The notes under the pieces: model-generated
Databases searched by the model: none
Seen by the model: only the letters and a program-made list of their open reading frames with translations
Told to the model about the DNA's origin: nothing
Assembly: GCA_947561395.2 (NCBI GenBank)
Contig: OX387184.1
Coordinates: 37,872,766 to 37,936,765, forward strand
Direction of reading: 5' to 3'
DNA from: Buxus sempervirens
Taxonomy: Eukaryota; Streptophyta; Magnoliopsida; Buxales; Buxaceae
Length of the DNA: 64,000 bases
Made by a program: the position numbers and the translations under genes
Shown here: positions 32,737-45,000 of the stretch, piece by piece
How positions within the stretch are numbered: the stretch's first letter is position 1
How the letters are laid out: every line of letters begins with the position of its first letter

Positions 32737-33083
32737 AGATATCCTAAAGTGGTTACAAGGTACATCAAAAACGATGTCACAGGTGTGTTGTTAGGTGACA
32801 ACGTGAAGGTTAAGGAAACCCTGAGGAATCGGCAACTTGTGAAAAAGTGGAATCTTAATTGGCAGTTTAACATCAACCTTGCATGAGCAGTGATTACCCA
32901 CTTGGCGTACCAAGGGAGGTTTGAATGTTACACACTTGGTGTGGGATGGGAGTCATGTTTTGGTTGGGTCTACTACAGTTGATGTATTGGCTGGTTTATG
33001 CTACTGGGTTAAGTAGCGGGTGTTTGTACTTATTGTATATTTTTATTTAAAACAAAATTTGAATTAATGTTGAAAAAAAAAAA
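32737..33083 (+). pseudogene. 3' end of a LINE with poly(A) tail
   Basis: The frame ends with VKETLRNRQLVKKWNL and a short tail to a TGA at about 32884. This matches the C-terminal RNR..(10-15)..W pattern of plant LINE ORF2. A UTR of about 190 bp and an 11-base poly(A) (33073-33083) follow. It could be the displaced end of LINE-A. Its first ~12 codons, however, appear to overlap (not continue) the last codons at 14130-14161, so a separate copy is as likely. The 5' limit is the G run shared with LINE-B. Confidence 0.6.
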
Positions 33084-34077
33084 TCATTCCACGCCTTGTT
33101 CTGAGAACGAGGCTAAGGATGAGATCTCAAAAGATGAGTAGAGTCATGGATACCTGTATCTGCCGCACAGGAGCTTTGGGCTGGTTTGAGTTGATCTACA
33201 AGGTTAGCCAACAGTTTTGCATTATAAGCTGCTTTCAGTTGAGCTTGCTTGACTGGGCAAGATTCAAACACACTCGAATTGAGGGCGTGGGAAATCTTGG
33301 TGCTTATCATCTAGACCCGCGACGGAAGGTCTGAGACCCGGGTCGGATGAACCGAAACCTTCAGTAGATGGTCCTATACCCGTAATGGATGATTCGAGTC
33401 CCTTTGTTCGCAGGAGCAGCACCCATGGCCAACGTCGTCAAAGAGGGGGGCAACTGTGGCATCACAGCCACGGCCCTTGCGGCAACCGAAGCTTGCAGAA
33501 GCTTACAAAGCCAAGAACCAAAGGGTAGCTCCAGGGAAAGTCAGGGAGTAGGAGATGCCATTGTCGACAAAGAATCCCAACAGCAGGCTTCCTCTCAAAA
33601 CAAGAGCATGATGTTCCCCTTCGAGGCCAAACGATGCTCACAGACGAATGTTGTTTGAAGACAACCGCTGGTCTCCCACGAACGAACACCCTCAAACCCG
33701 AGTGAAGCTCAGCCCAAACGATGCTCAAAGGTGAATGCTGGTCTCCAACGAACAAAGCACACCAACGAACGAAGCATGTCTCTGACGTACGAAGCTCTCC
33801 ACGAATGATGCTCACCAACGAACGAAGCTCTCCACGAATGATGCTCACCACGAATGATGGTCAGCCCCAAACGAATGCTGGTCTCCAACGAACGAAGCAC
33901 AACAACAAATGAAGCAAGTCTCCGACGTACGAAGCTCTCCACGAATGATGCTCACCGACGACAAACAAATCAGGTCTTAGAAGACAAACTAGACTTACTT
34001 TTAGTTTGCCTATCAAGGAATAATGGCTTCCCAATGCCACTGGCGATGAAGCTGAGCCCCTCGGCTTCCCAATGACA
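33084..34077 (+). mobile_element. 3' fragment of a Ty3/gypsy-like element with candidate LTR
   Basis: A purine run followed by caac (33439-33454, aaagaggggggcaac) directly precedes TGTGGCATCACAGCC. This is the usual polypurine-tract-plus-LTR junction of plant gypsy elements. The candidate LTR then runs 33455-34077, ending aatgaca where LINE-M coding begins. Upstream (33084-33438) is non-coding internal sequence. No protein domain is visible, so the superfamily is inferred from the tract and its spacing only. Confidence 0.4.
33700..33955. repeat. Minisatellite in the candidate gypsy LTR
   Basis: Two long units of about 140 bp share gctggtctccaacgaac, tctcYgacgtacgaagc and ctccacgaatgatgctcacc. 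Within them the shorter phrase acgaatgatgctcacc recurs four times. Both strands give open frames rich in repeated VSIIRGEL-type peptides; these are by-products. Confidence 0.75.
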
Positions 34078-34180
34078 TAAGGAATATTTCATCAAGGATA
34101 ATGCTAGAAATAGGGCAATTGTAAGTAACTGGAATTTTTTGTGGAGGTTTCAAGGACATGGTTAGAGGAATGGAAGAAGG
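34078..34180 (+). pseudogene. LINE-M ORF2 C-terminus, left of LTR-G
   Basis: The frame FIKDNARNRAIVSNWNFF fits the LINE C-terminal RNR...W motif. It continues in the same frame after LTR-G, ending with a TGA at about 52830, then a UTR and a poly(A) (52959-52975). The 18.6-kb insertion thus splits the last ~50 codons. The upstream part is lost at the gypsy fragment. Confidence 0.6.
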
Positions 34181-34270
34181 TGTAAAATCCCAATTTTTTA
34201 ATTTTATTAAAAATTGGATTTTATTATATATATATATATATATTTAATTGTGTGGTGTATTTTTGCTATA

Positions 34271-34272
34271 AA

Positions 34273-34345
<73 letters not shown>
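34271..34345. repeat. Palindromic (AAT)n(ATT)n microsatellite
   Basis: About twelve AAT units are followed directly by about fourteen ATT units, so the two halves are inverted repeats. An (AT)n run lies just upstream (34214-34232). It is inside LTR-G, between its start and its TATA box. Confidence 0.9.
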
Positions 34346-34688
34346 AATGAAGGATTAGATATTAATTAAGTAGTTAAATTTGTGTTTAAATAGTAAAGTC
34401 TCCATATATGAGATTATTACTATTAAATTGTAAAATAATTATTAGTTGGCCATGAAGGAAATGGTGGAGAGACATGGTAGCAAAACTCATGGAAGTTTTG
34501 AAAGGTGGAGAAAGTGATCTAATAAGGTAAGTGATTAAATTTCAGTTAATTTGTGGAGAGTAAAGGGAATATTTAGAATGACAATGCATGTGATTATATT
34601 AGTATAATTTCATTGGATGTGTACATAGGTTTGGTGGTGTGGCGAGGTAGCTGATTATAAGGGAATTAAATCTGAATTTGGCGGCAGG

Positions 34689-34696
34689 TATAAAAG
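34689..34696 (+). promoter_or_regulatory. TATA box of LTR-G
   Basis: The sequence is tataaaag within ggcggcaggtataaaagc. The same ggcggca(g)NtataaaA context occurs in LTR-D (42385-42400) and, inverted, in LTR-F (51435-51460), which supports both the box and the family orientation. Confidence 0.6.
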
Positions 34697-35813
34697 CATG
34701 CAAAATTCTGTTGGTCTAGTGAGTTACTTGAAAATCTAGAACTCTCTAAGGGAGGTGAGAAAGTTTGAGAAGAATCCAGAAGAAGATTTAGATTTGAGAA
34801 GGAGAGAGGGAGATAGAGAGAGAGTGTGGAGCTGGTTGATCTGAATTGAAGGTTGCTGAGACTGAAACAGAGAAGAAGTAAGAGTCGAATGGTGTTGGAT
34901 TTGCTGAAATTCCATAAGGATTTGAAGAACTCATTCAATTCAGATTGCATTTAGGTGAGATCTGATTATATATATACTAAAATTTGACAGAATCAAGTGA
35001 TGTTATTAGCTAGAGATCAAATCTGGAGAAATCTGACCATTCTTAAGTTTCTATAGAAAAACTTGGTAAAAGTGAAGAGAGAATTGAGGATTGAGCTTAA
35101 ATCTAAGTTTCCAGTGGTGTTGGAGTTCGAGATTAAGTTCTAACAAGTAAGTAGCACCTTTCCAAACAATTTCGTGTTGATTTCTGAGGTTTAATTGCAG
35201 TGAATTCGAGTTTGAGTGTTGAAAATTCAGATTTGGGCATTTTTGAGTTATTTGAAGAACAACTATAGATATGATTTGATTTATATGATAAATTGCTGTC
35301 GAATGATTTAGAAAGTCTCTATTATTGATTTAGAATATGTTTCCATAGTTTTAGTGTAATTAAATTAGGTTTTGGTAGTTAAATTCTCGAGAAAACTCCG
35401 AAATTCACATTTCTGTTCGTAACCTGAAATTGGCCGAGCGCCTAAAAGGGGGCTCGAGCTCCTACTTGAGCACCCAGCCTGTGTTTTCTTAACCTAAGAG
35501 TTCAAATTCCAGACAAGCCAAGCGCACGAAAGGAGGCTCGAGCGCCCATGTTGGAAAATTTCAAATTTTCCAAAAGGGAGAATTTTACTATAAAATTGTT
35601 TTTAATTAAATCCAATCTATGCACAAATAAGATTTAAGTAGTTAGGAAGTGTGTAAGCACCCAAATTTTGATCAAAAGAAAAGAAAAGAAAAGAAAATAA
35701 GAAAACAAAAAAATGTGCTAAAAGACAGCAAAACAGCTCAAAACCCTAGCTGAAAAGTCAAACCCTAAGGGAGCAAAAGTTGACTTTTTGATCAAGTGCA
35801 ATTTGGCCACTCT

Positions 35814-36200
35814 GCTTTATATCATTGGATAGAGAATCTCGACACGATTCCAACGCAACTGAGTTTGCAGGAATCGGAGTCCGGATGAAGGTTCTGCGGG
35901 CGGTCAAACTTGGGCAAAGCCAAAAGTTGACTTTCTGCTAAAATCCGATCCAGAGGCCATGCTTTATATCATTGGATAGAGAATCTCGACACGATTCCGG
36001 CGCAACTGAATTTACAGGAATCGGAGTCCGGATGAAGGTTCTGCGGGCGGTCAAACTTGGGCGAAGCCAAAAAGTTGACTTTCCGCTAAAATCCGATCCA
36101 GGTGCTTACCCCCATGCCATTGGATAGAGGGCTCCGATACGATTCTAACGCAATTGAGTTTGCCCAGATCGGAGCCCGGATGAAGAAAATATGAGCTGAC
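35814..36200 (+). repeat. Three ~147-bp tandem units near the start of LTR-H
   Basis: The phrase gctttatatcattggataga starts at 35814 and 35961, and a diverged third copy begins near 36110. The units continue through cggagtccggatgaaggttc and gttgactttc. Related but inverted and more diverged units occur in LTR-I at about 39640-40110. Confidence 0.85.
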
Positions 36201-36525
36201 GAAATTCCCGAGCAGCAAAACCGGCAATCTGCGCACGTGGCAAAAAGCTGCACACGTGGTGAGTTGCGCAGGAAAATATCTCAGGGATCAAATCCGTAAA
36301 TATCCAAACATTCAAAAGATCCCAGGGACCAATCTGAAAATATTTGAAAATATCTGAATAAAATAATATTAAACCAAAATATCCCAGGGACTAAATCTTA
36401 ATTTTCGGATTTTTTAAACAAACCCGCGGCGGCATTTAATAATTTAATCATTTTGTCGCTCGTGCCGAGCGACAGGAGCTCGGCGCGAGCTGGGCGCCGA
36501 AGTCGGCGGATACCCCGTCGTCTTC

Positions 36526-36533
36526 TATAAAAG
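36526..36533 (+). promoter_or_regulatory. TATA box of LTR-H
   Basis: The sequence is tataaaag in ttctataaaagccgc. LTR-I has the corresponding box on the minus strand (39251-39260, CTATAAAAGG), consistent with its inverted orientation. Confidence 0.55.
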
Positions 36534-37354
36534 CCGCAACCTCCTTCGTTGCAAGGGGTTCGGATTTTTGGCTCGGATTGTTGAGGTTGGACATTTTTTG
36601 CCGGAGGCATTCGAAGGTGGTCTTGACCATTATCTTCCCCAAAGAAAAAAACCAGACCCCCCATTCCTCTCTTCCTCTTCTTCCTCATCAAACCCGAAGG
36701 AGATCAAACCCTAAGGAGATCTTGCTGTGGGCGTGGAGAGGTGTTGCTCCGGTGGCTGCTCGCACGCTCCAAGGAGGCTCCACACACTTCGGATAGGTGT
36801 TTTGACACCCAGGTAATGTTCCCGAACATTCTCTTTTTTCGAATATAAGCTCATTTCGAGCATAGCATGTCATGATGTTTAACATTCTACCATTTTGTTT
36901 ACTAATACTGCTTGTGTGATTCGAAGGGGAGCATGTTCCCCGTGGTCATTTCATCTCGTGTACCCCATTATAAACCCCCTTGTCCCTTCACTGTTAATTT
37001 GTTGATGTGTGATTTTGAGGTTCGGTTTACGATAGGTTAGGTTAGATTAATTCCAATACAAGTTTAAGTGCCTTCTGGGGAGTGGTCGAAGCCCGGGGAA
37101 GTGTCCTGGGTAATATTATTCGTGATGTATTTTGATTGCATGGTTGTATTGTGAGTTTTCTGGTTTTCTGGAATATCATGAGTCCGAGCATGAAAGTGAA
37201 TTACAACTTGAAATAAAATGTGTTTAGATTAAATCCAAAACTAGTTGGGAAGTGTTCTGGGCATATTAGGAGACTAGTGGAACAATTACAGGCCGAAAAA
37301 GATCGGCCAGAGATGGATATCTCGAAATAACAGAGAGTTGAAAATCGCAGTGAG

Positions 37355-37630
37355 TAGCCGCCCACTTGGCGCTCACTTGCGCTCACTTAGGAAGTAAGCG
37401 CCCCTTTTATTTCACTACCCGCCGAGCTGGTGCCCACTTGGCGCTCAGCTCGCGCTCACTTAAAACCACGTGCAATTCTGGCGCCCATCTCGCGCCCACT
37501 TGGCGCTCAGCTCGCGCTCACTTCCCGCCCAGCTCGCGCTCACTTAGTATCGAGTGAGCGCCAGGTCCAAATTTTGCCTGGTTCTTAGCGCCTACTGGCG
37601 CTCACCTGGCGCTCACTTCAGGAAGTGAGC
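37355..37630. repeat. GC-rich gcgctcactt/ggcgctcagc repeat cluster in LTR-H
   Basis: The words gcgctcactt, ggcgctcag, ctcgcgctcac and gcgcccac recur at least ten times in about 270 bp, ending close to the LTR-I insertion. A related but different cluster lies in LTR-E (47225-47460). Confidence 0.8.
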
Positions 37631-37745
37631 GCATACCCCATTTTACGAGCCGAAATTGATGCTTGACTGAACCAAGGGGGATTTTGATGTCGTGGGGTTT
37701 ATACCACTTAACCAATCTTGAGCCAGTGTTTCTTTCTGACAGAGT

Positions 37746-40152
37746 TGTGCGCATGTCGCCGCACGGAGGCGCACGTGAGAGTGCGTGCCTCGGGAGGTTT
37801 CGGGAGTCGCCACTGCCTGAGAGGTGCAGGAAGACACAGTGATTGCCCTATCCGGGTCTATTATGACTGGTCTGCGGCTTTATTATAGTTTTCTGGGTAA
37901 GTTCTCGGTTACGGTCCGGGGAAGTCCGAAGACACCCCGGCCCGCCCCGTTGGTTTGACGGGTCCCATGGGTCTCCTTGGTTCTGAGTCAACTCAGTCTC
38001 ACCCTGTTCCTAATCCAGCATGCTTGTTTGTTTAGTCTGAGTGAGGATCACTGGAGGTACAGGTCCCCTTTAATTGATTTTATCTTTTTTTAGCCTTTTA
38101 GTAAAGTGAGTTAGGTGTGGGCCCCGTTGGAAGGCCCATTGGATGCCAAGTTGGGCTTAAGGCAAGCCCAATTCCCATTTAGGGTTACGTTGGATAACCC
38201 TTTTTGGATTTGGTTATTTGATTGTCTAAAATTCATTTGGTTTGCAACATAAGAGATTAGAATTCACAAAAAGAATTAAAAAAAAGGTTTTTGAAATTTA
38301 CCGGGTGTAACCGAAATTTAAAGGACCTGTGTTTGGTTAACCGTCCTGTGTTTTCGGTTAAGGGTAAAAAAAAACTGATTTTCTACAGAAAATTGATTTT
38401 TCGGTATTTTTGGGTTTTGTGTGGGCCCCTATGTGGGCCCACAGTGGTGCAGAACTTTGAAGAAAGGCCTTATTTGGCCACCTGCTTATCAAATCACTAT
38501 AAAGAAGCATAAAATGACAAAAATAAAATAAAGAAAGGATTTAGGGGATTTAATGGGGTACATTAGAAATTAAAGGAGGAGGGGAACAAGCTCCCCTTTC
38601 TAATAATTCAGACATGATAAAGGCAGTCCTTCAAGTATGTTTCAATTTACTTTTGTAACCAAGTGGACGGCACCTCCTTACCATGAGGTGTTTCTCGTAT
38701 GAAGGGAAGATGGAAGATAATCAAGATCAAGTATTAGTATAAAAAGACAACATGGAACAGAAATAAGTAATATTCTTGAATCACAACTTTATTCACTTAT
38801 ATATAGTACAACTTACCAGAAAGCTTACCTAGGGAATGCTTGAAGGTGTGAAATCCCTTGGAGATTTTTCCAGCAGTGTAACGGCTTCTCTCCAAGCTCA
38901 AGAGAAAGATTTCAAAAAAACCTCCTTCGGGTTTGTGATTGAAAGTAAGAAGTTGGAGAGAATTTTGGACAAAATCTGGGGGCTTTTGGAAGGATTTAAA
39001 ATGGGATTTCGGCCAGCGTAACGGCTCTTTCTTGAGCTCAAGAGGGGGGTATCTAAGCCTACTTTGGGTTTGCAAGAAAATAAGAGGTTTGGGTTTGACA
39101 AGAGTTGGTTGTAGCAGGGTTTAAGAGGGGTTGAAGACCTAGAAAGGAATAGAAGAGGGAGTGGTTTGGAAAGGGAGAGAGGAGAGAGGGAGGAGAGGGA
39201 ATGAGAGAGGTGTGAAAGATTAGGTGCCCATGGAAAGGAAGGGTCGACTCCCTTTTATAGTGAATGATGACATATGACCAAAAAGTAATTATTTGTTATA
39301 TTGTAATTAAAACCCAACATTTTATAGTTTTATGTTTTTTTTAAAAATAAGGCAATGATTGCCCTCATTCTCATCCAAAGAGAATATATACAGCTCATGG
39401 GGACACCTCATCCCCATGTGCAAAATTAATTTTTGATTTTTATTTTAATTTGCTTGATATTTATATGTTTATTATTATTTTAATTGGATTTTTTTGTGAT
39501 TTTGAGCACATGCGTGCATTGATTTTTTTTATTTTCTTTTTCCTTTATTTTAAACCTCTTAATTAATGTTGTATGAAAATATTATTATTTTAATTGAAGA
39601 TTCTTTTCTTTTTGCTGTTTTTGCCACATGTGCAGATTTTCCGAAACTTTGACTACTCATATCACTTTCATTCGGTGTCTGATTTTAGCAAACATAGTGG
39701 CGTTGGAATCAGTGCGAAATTCTCTATCCACTGAGCTAGAGTTTTGCAGCAAATTTGGGTTTTTTAGCAGAAGTGCAAAGTCGCGTCCCGGAGCCAGTTT
39801 TGCTCATATCTCTCTATCCGGGACTCTGATTCCAGCAAACTCAGTTGCGTTGGAATCGTGTCGATGTGCTCTTTCTGCTGATATCCAATTGAGCAGCTAA
39901 TTTGGAGTTTTGCAGAAAGCCGATTTCTACTATTTCCAGATTTGATCAGCCCATAACTTCTTTATTCGGACTCCGATTTGAGCAAACTCAGTTGCGTTAG
40001 AATCGTATTGAAGTCCTCTTTCCAATGGTATGAAGTTTGGTTGCCAATTTGCACCCGATCAAAAAGTCAACTTTTTGACCCCTTGGATTTTGACTTTTTC
40101 AATTATTATTTTATTCTTCATTTTTTGGGGTGCAAAAAATGAGGTGCTGACA
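37746..40152 (-). mobile_element. LTR-I (family 3 solo LTR) inside LTR-H, inverted
   Basis: On the plus strand it reads TGTGCGCATGTCGCC...GAGGTGCTGACA, the reverse of LTR-H's ends. It is flanked by agagt at 37741-37745 and 40153-40157. It is 2407 bp. It carries ggagtcgcca (37803-37812) 58 bp from its 3' end and a minus-strand TATA box at 39251-39260. No genes are present. Confidence 0.85.
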
Positions 40153-42094
40153 AGAGTGTCAATCTTGTGTATTTTTTTGTGATTATTGCTGGATGTGAGT
40201 GCCACTTCCGAACCGAACCGGATAAACCAATAGGGTTTCCGGGTCACCCGGAAACCCGACATGGGACTTGGACCCCCGGTCCAACTTGATTTCCAGTGGG
40301 CCTTCCAACGGGGCCCACCCGGCCCAATAAAAATATATGCATGCAACTTAATCAAGATAAGAAAAACTAACCGATTAAACCGGGCAGGCCAAACCTACGG
40401 CGGTCCACCCGAACCGAATTTGTGAAATTGATGCATGAAATGTATGGTTTGGCCGAGACCACGGGCCGGGCCTATCGGGCCCGCTAAAGCCCATTGAACC
40501 AAGTTAACTTAGGGTTTCCAAACCCTAATTCAGGAAGCCTTGGGCTTTCAAGCCCAAGCCCAGGTAAAGGGCCCCAAGCCCAAAGCCTGGCTCATTTTTG
40601 GTGAATTTAAATAAAAGATGAAATTAAATCATTTGGCAACCTATTGTGGGGCCCGCTCAAGGGCCCACAAAGCAATCCCGGCCCACTTTTGGCATGAAAT
40701 CCATTTAAATAATCCAACTTAAACCCCAAAGTAAAATCAATTCATTTGAACCAAAGCCCAAAGGGCCTCTCAGGGCTGGACTGAGGCCCACCAAGGGACA
40801 CGTGGGCTCAACCAAGCCCGCCAAAGGATCCGTGGGCCTTCCAACGGGGCCCACCCCAATCAGACTCACTTCAGTCAATAATAAGAAGATAAAATCAAGT
40901 AAAGGGACCCACACCACTTTGGCGGTCCCGCCAGACTTAACCAAAATTGAATGTTGGATTAGGAATCGGGTGAGTGAGAGACCAAAGTTGACTCAAACCA
41001 AGGGAAACCTATGGGACCCGTCATTCGACGGGGTGGACTGGGGTGTCTACGGACTTCCCCAGACCGCAACCGAGAACTTACTTAGAATCTCTAAGCCGCA
41101 GACCAGCCTAATAGAAAAACCTAGGCACCCAGGTGTCTGCCTGCACCCCATCAGGCAGTGGCGACTCCAATATTCCCGAATTACCCTTTAGGAGGCGTGC
41201 CTACCCGTGCGACCATGCGCACAAAGTGTTTGCACAGATTTTATCTTAAAATTCAATCTTATAAAGATTTTGTGCACATTCTACTAAAATGAGTTTTTGA
41301 GATACTTTTGGTTCCAAACTATTGTAAAATGAGTTTAGTTTGATTCCAATATTTGTAACACTTCACTGAGATCACTCCTAAGATGTTTCCAAAAGCAATA
41401 TACAAAATGATTCTTATTAAATATTTGACTACTTAGTTCCCCAAATTAGACTATTTGATGGCTTTAAAAGATATTTTTGAGGTTTTGGCATACAATGGGA
41501 AGTTTATCAATATTTTCTTACAAAAGGTCTCATATAAATCAATTTTTGGATAAACAATTGTTTGAGATTATCTTTTTGATCAATTTTGTGTAAATTTAGT
41601 ATTTGAACCCTCTTTGGAGTATTTTTAAGATTAACTTGATTTGAAAGAAGGATTTGCATTGTTACTTCACCATGAGATTTTCCGAGCTTGGGAGTTTATT
41701 ATTATTCTGAGAATGAGGTTTGATTTCTGATTCGGTTTCCCCCGTGTACTTGGGATGAGATGATTATGATTGAGACGAGTTGTGCTTGTTGGACATTGGG
41801 TTTGGTTTTATTTTAGAGTCTTGTGGGCATAGCTCGATATGGATCCATTTAGGAGCTAGATAGTGAGAAGGACTGTTCTTTGCTAATTGTAATTCTTTGT
41901 TCGCACACTTGTTTCCATCATGTACTCGATGAGGCCTTCTCTGTACTTGTGGGCTGCGGCTTTCCCTCATTTTATCATGTACTGGTGGGGTTATCCGGCA
42001 ATAAGACAATGATCGTGTACTCAGCTTCGCACATAAGCCCAGAGGTGGCATAGTGGACATTGATATTACCCTAGTTAAAGGCAGTCTTATTTCA

Positions 42095-45000
42095 TGTAAA
42101 ATCCCTAATTTTCTGGAAAATTTAAAAATTAATTTTCTAGTGATTAAATTAGTATTAGCTAATTAATTTTGCAGAGAAGCGAGGTTAGTGATTTAACCCG
42201 GAAAGGTGGCTTGTGCTGGTCGGGTTATTTAAGTATAAAGGTATGAGGAAATTTTTCAGAAATTTAAATTAGTTGAATTTGCTCGGATGAGGTGGCAAAG
42301 AGAATTGTTTTTAAATCTAATGGAGCTGCTAGTGTAGGAACTTTGGGTAGTATGGCAAAGCAGCAAAGCAAGAATTAAACATTTGGTTGAGCGGCAAGTA
42401 TAAATTTGGTGTAAACAGGCTCGCTTATCTTTTTGCTGAGTTTTGATCGAGCAAACTTGGAGATCTCATAGAGAAGGAGATCCAGGAGCTAGGGTTGAGG
42501 AGCTGGAACCGAATTGCTGAGTTGATCAGAGAGGAGAGATCTGATCGTGATGCTCTGTTTATCAGTATAGAAGTGTGCTGCAGCAGAATTTTCAATTTCG
42601 TCAAGTGAAGGTGAGTTCTGCAAATTCAGATCAATTTTCAGTGAGCTATCAATGCAAGTAAGGGTTTTCGTTCTCATTTATTGAGGATTCAAACCAGGTG
42701 TAAGATCTGCAAGAGTTTAAGCAACTTGAGATAAATTGCAGAGGAGAAGTGATCGTTGGGTGGAATTCATCTACAGCAATTCGAAACTGTAGATTTGCAG
42801 TCTTCAACAGCTCGAATTTGCATCTGAGAGTGAGTAGCACAAATCTTAAACGAGTTTTCATGGTTTTAATTGGAAATTGTGGATGGAATGAGCATGTTTC
42901 AGATCTCTGTTCTGCTGAGTATTGTCGTCAATATCAAAATATAATTGCTAGAAGTTCCACTTGATTTCCATATTAGCCTGATTGTTAATTACGCAAGCTT
43001 TGTTATGGTGAAGAATATCCGTAGGCAAATTAATATATTATTCATGTTAGAATTAAGCTAATGACTACTGGATTTCAGTTTTCGAAACTTGGAAAATAGC
43101 ATGGAACAGTTACTGAAAATGTGGTCGATCAAACCAACTTGTACTAATGTCTGCAGCATGCATTTAGTGTTAAAAATTATCCTAGAAATGAGTTGAATGC
43201 CAAGCATCAGAATCCAATTGATGCTGTGATCATTAGCTATAGCAATCTGGGCACATAGAGAGGGCGCCCAGCATTGCTGGATATCGCCCACCTCCTATGG
43301 AGGTTAGCGTCTAGCAGGTTTCTTGGGTCTTTAAAAGCCTAGTTTCAAGTCTAGGTTAGAGATCCTTCTAGGAAGCTGGTTATGAGAATTAAATGAAGAG
43401 TAAATGGATTTAAAGGTTTAGAAATCTGTAGAGAGTTCATGAGCGCCAAGGAGGGCTGACCTAGAAGGAGGTTGGCGCCCATCTGTTTTGGCTACAGCCA
43501 TGTGCGGCTGAGTTTAGGGAGTGGTAATTCAAGTTTTAACTCCTAATTGCTATCCTAGGATCCTAAATAAAATTAGTAGTGAGTTGCTGCAGATTTGTGT
43601 TAATAAATTAAAATCGGTTTTCCATCAATTAAGCATTATTCTCATAACTAAATTAAAGTTAGTTTATGTTCTGAATAGTTAAAACACAGAACCTTTTCAG
43701 CATTTATAAAGTGTGAGAACAATGAGGCTTAGGCAAAGAATATTTAGAAAAGTAGTACTAGAGGGAATTGGTAACTAGTCGGTGGTTTGAATTTGAGAAT
43801 AAGTAGCTAAACCAGGTGGTTAGGCATTGGTTAACTAAATAGGTTAAACTAGGTATACTCTAGAGGGTCAAAGTGTGAGGAAGAAGTGGGAAAGAAGGGC
43901 AGTGGTTTAGTGTTAGTCAAACTGAAAATTTCAGTTATGAAATCCATGTGAAAGGAAGGAAAATGATGGCTAGTGTAAGTAGTTGTGCTATAATGGTTCA
44001 AATATATGATAGAGGCATGTTTGGGGAGTTAGAATATTACCAGAAATAGTTGGATTAAAACAAAATAGATAAATCCTAATCAAATTTCCATAGCTGTACT
44101 TGAATCTGGAAAAATAGAGAAAGTGCCTACCATTGCTGACCATTGCTGACCTGTAGCCCAGCTCAAGTTTAGGGTGATTCAAACCCAAATCCTTAATTCC
44201 AGCAAGGGGAAAAACCTTTGGGAATCTAACCTAGAGTAATTAAAGGATTTCTGGAAAATAAGAGAGGTTGGTCTGAGAAATTCTGCGGGTACTAGTGTAA
44301 AAATCAACAATCTATCTAAGTAATTAAGAGTGAGTATTTTAATAAGTTCTGAGATTTTTCCAGCAATTATAATTTGGGATTTTTCTACACTTATAAGGAA
44401 GTATTATCTACGAGATAAATGGGAGATGAAGGAAGGGAATTGGTGTGAGATATAGGTGCTGATCATGGGTTTATGCTTAATATTAAGTATGGAGTTGAGC
44501 ATATGAGATTACATAAAATTGAGTTAGAGTAAATGTTGTGAGAAAAGCTTTCTGTTTGAGTTCCAACTAAAGGTGGCAAGTCTGAATTTAATATTATTAC
44601 TAAAGTTCGATATCTATATGCAAATTTGCCGGTTTAACCGTGTTTTGACAGTTTTACCAAATTTGGCTATAAAAGAGGATTTTGAGCATTTCTTCGGAAA
44701 GGACTTTCTAAACTAAATTGTTATGGACAAATCTGAGTTTTGGAACTTTTATACACTGTGAGAATGTTCTGGTGAACTTGATGGCTGAATGGTTACTTTA
44801 CCTCCGTGTACTCGGAGATGCCCATGTACTCGGGGTTGTGTCCTCTGTGTACTCAGAGATGGCTGTGTGCTCGAGATAGCATGTTTTGGGTATGGAAACC
44901 TTCGATATTAATGAGATTTCTGTTTTTGGCTTTAGCTCGAGTCTAGATGGCATAGCTCGGTGTGGATCCACATTTGTCAAGTTAAGAGCTAGGTAGTGGA

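Larger units (their letters stand above)
35652..41223 (+). mobile_element. LTR-H (family 3, Tat-like solo LTR) inside LTR-G
   Basis: It starts TGTAAGCACCCAAATTTTGA and ends CGACCATGCGCACA. It is flanked by aagtg at 35647-35651 and 41224-41228. Without LTR-I it is about 3160 bp. The TATA box (36526-36533) gives the plus direction. Near the end it carries TGGCGACTCC (41159-41168), the same word as the Tat primer site. It contains a 147-bp tandem repeat, a GC-rich repeat cluster and many TGGGCC/GGCCCA words. No genes are present. Tat affinity is inferred from the U5 word. Confidence 0.82.

Noticed and set aside
12833-33083. LINE-A as one element continuing at 32737
   Set aside because: Not accepted as fact: the C-terminal codons of the two pieces appear to overlap, so they may be different LINE copies.
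33462-33942. Frames with repeated VSIIRGEL-like peptides
   Set aside because: They are by-products of the minisatellite in the candidate gypsy LTR.
36398-36691. 97-codon minus-strand frame in LTR-H
   Set aside because: It lies over the promoter/TATA region of the LTR, with no conservation in LTR-I and no motif.
40520-40528. AAACCCTAA resembling telomere repeat
   Set aside because: Single scattered copies, not an array; better read as telo-box-like promoter words or chance.
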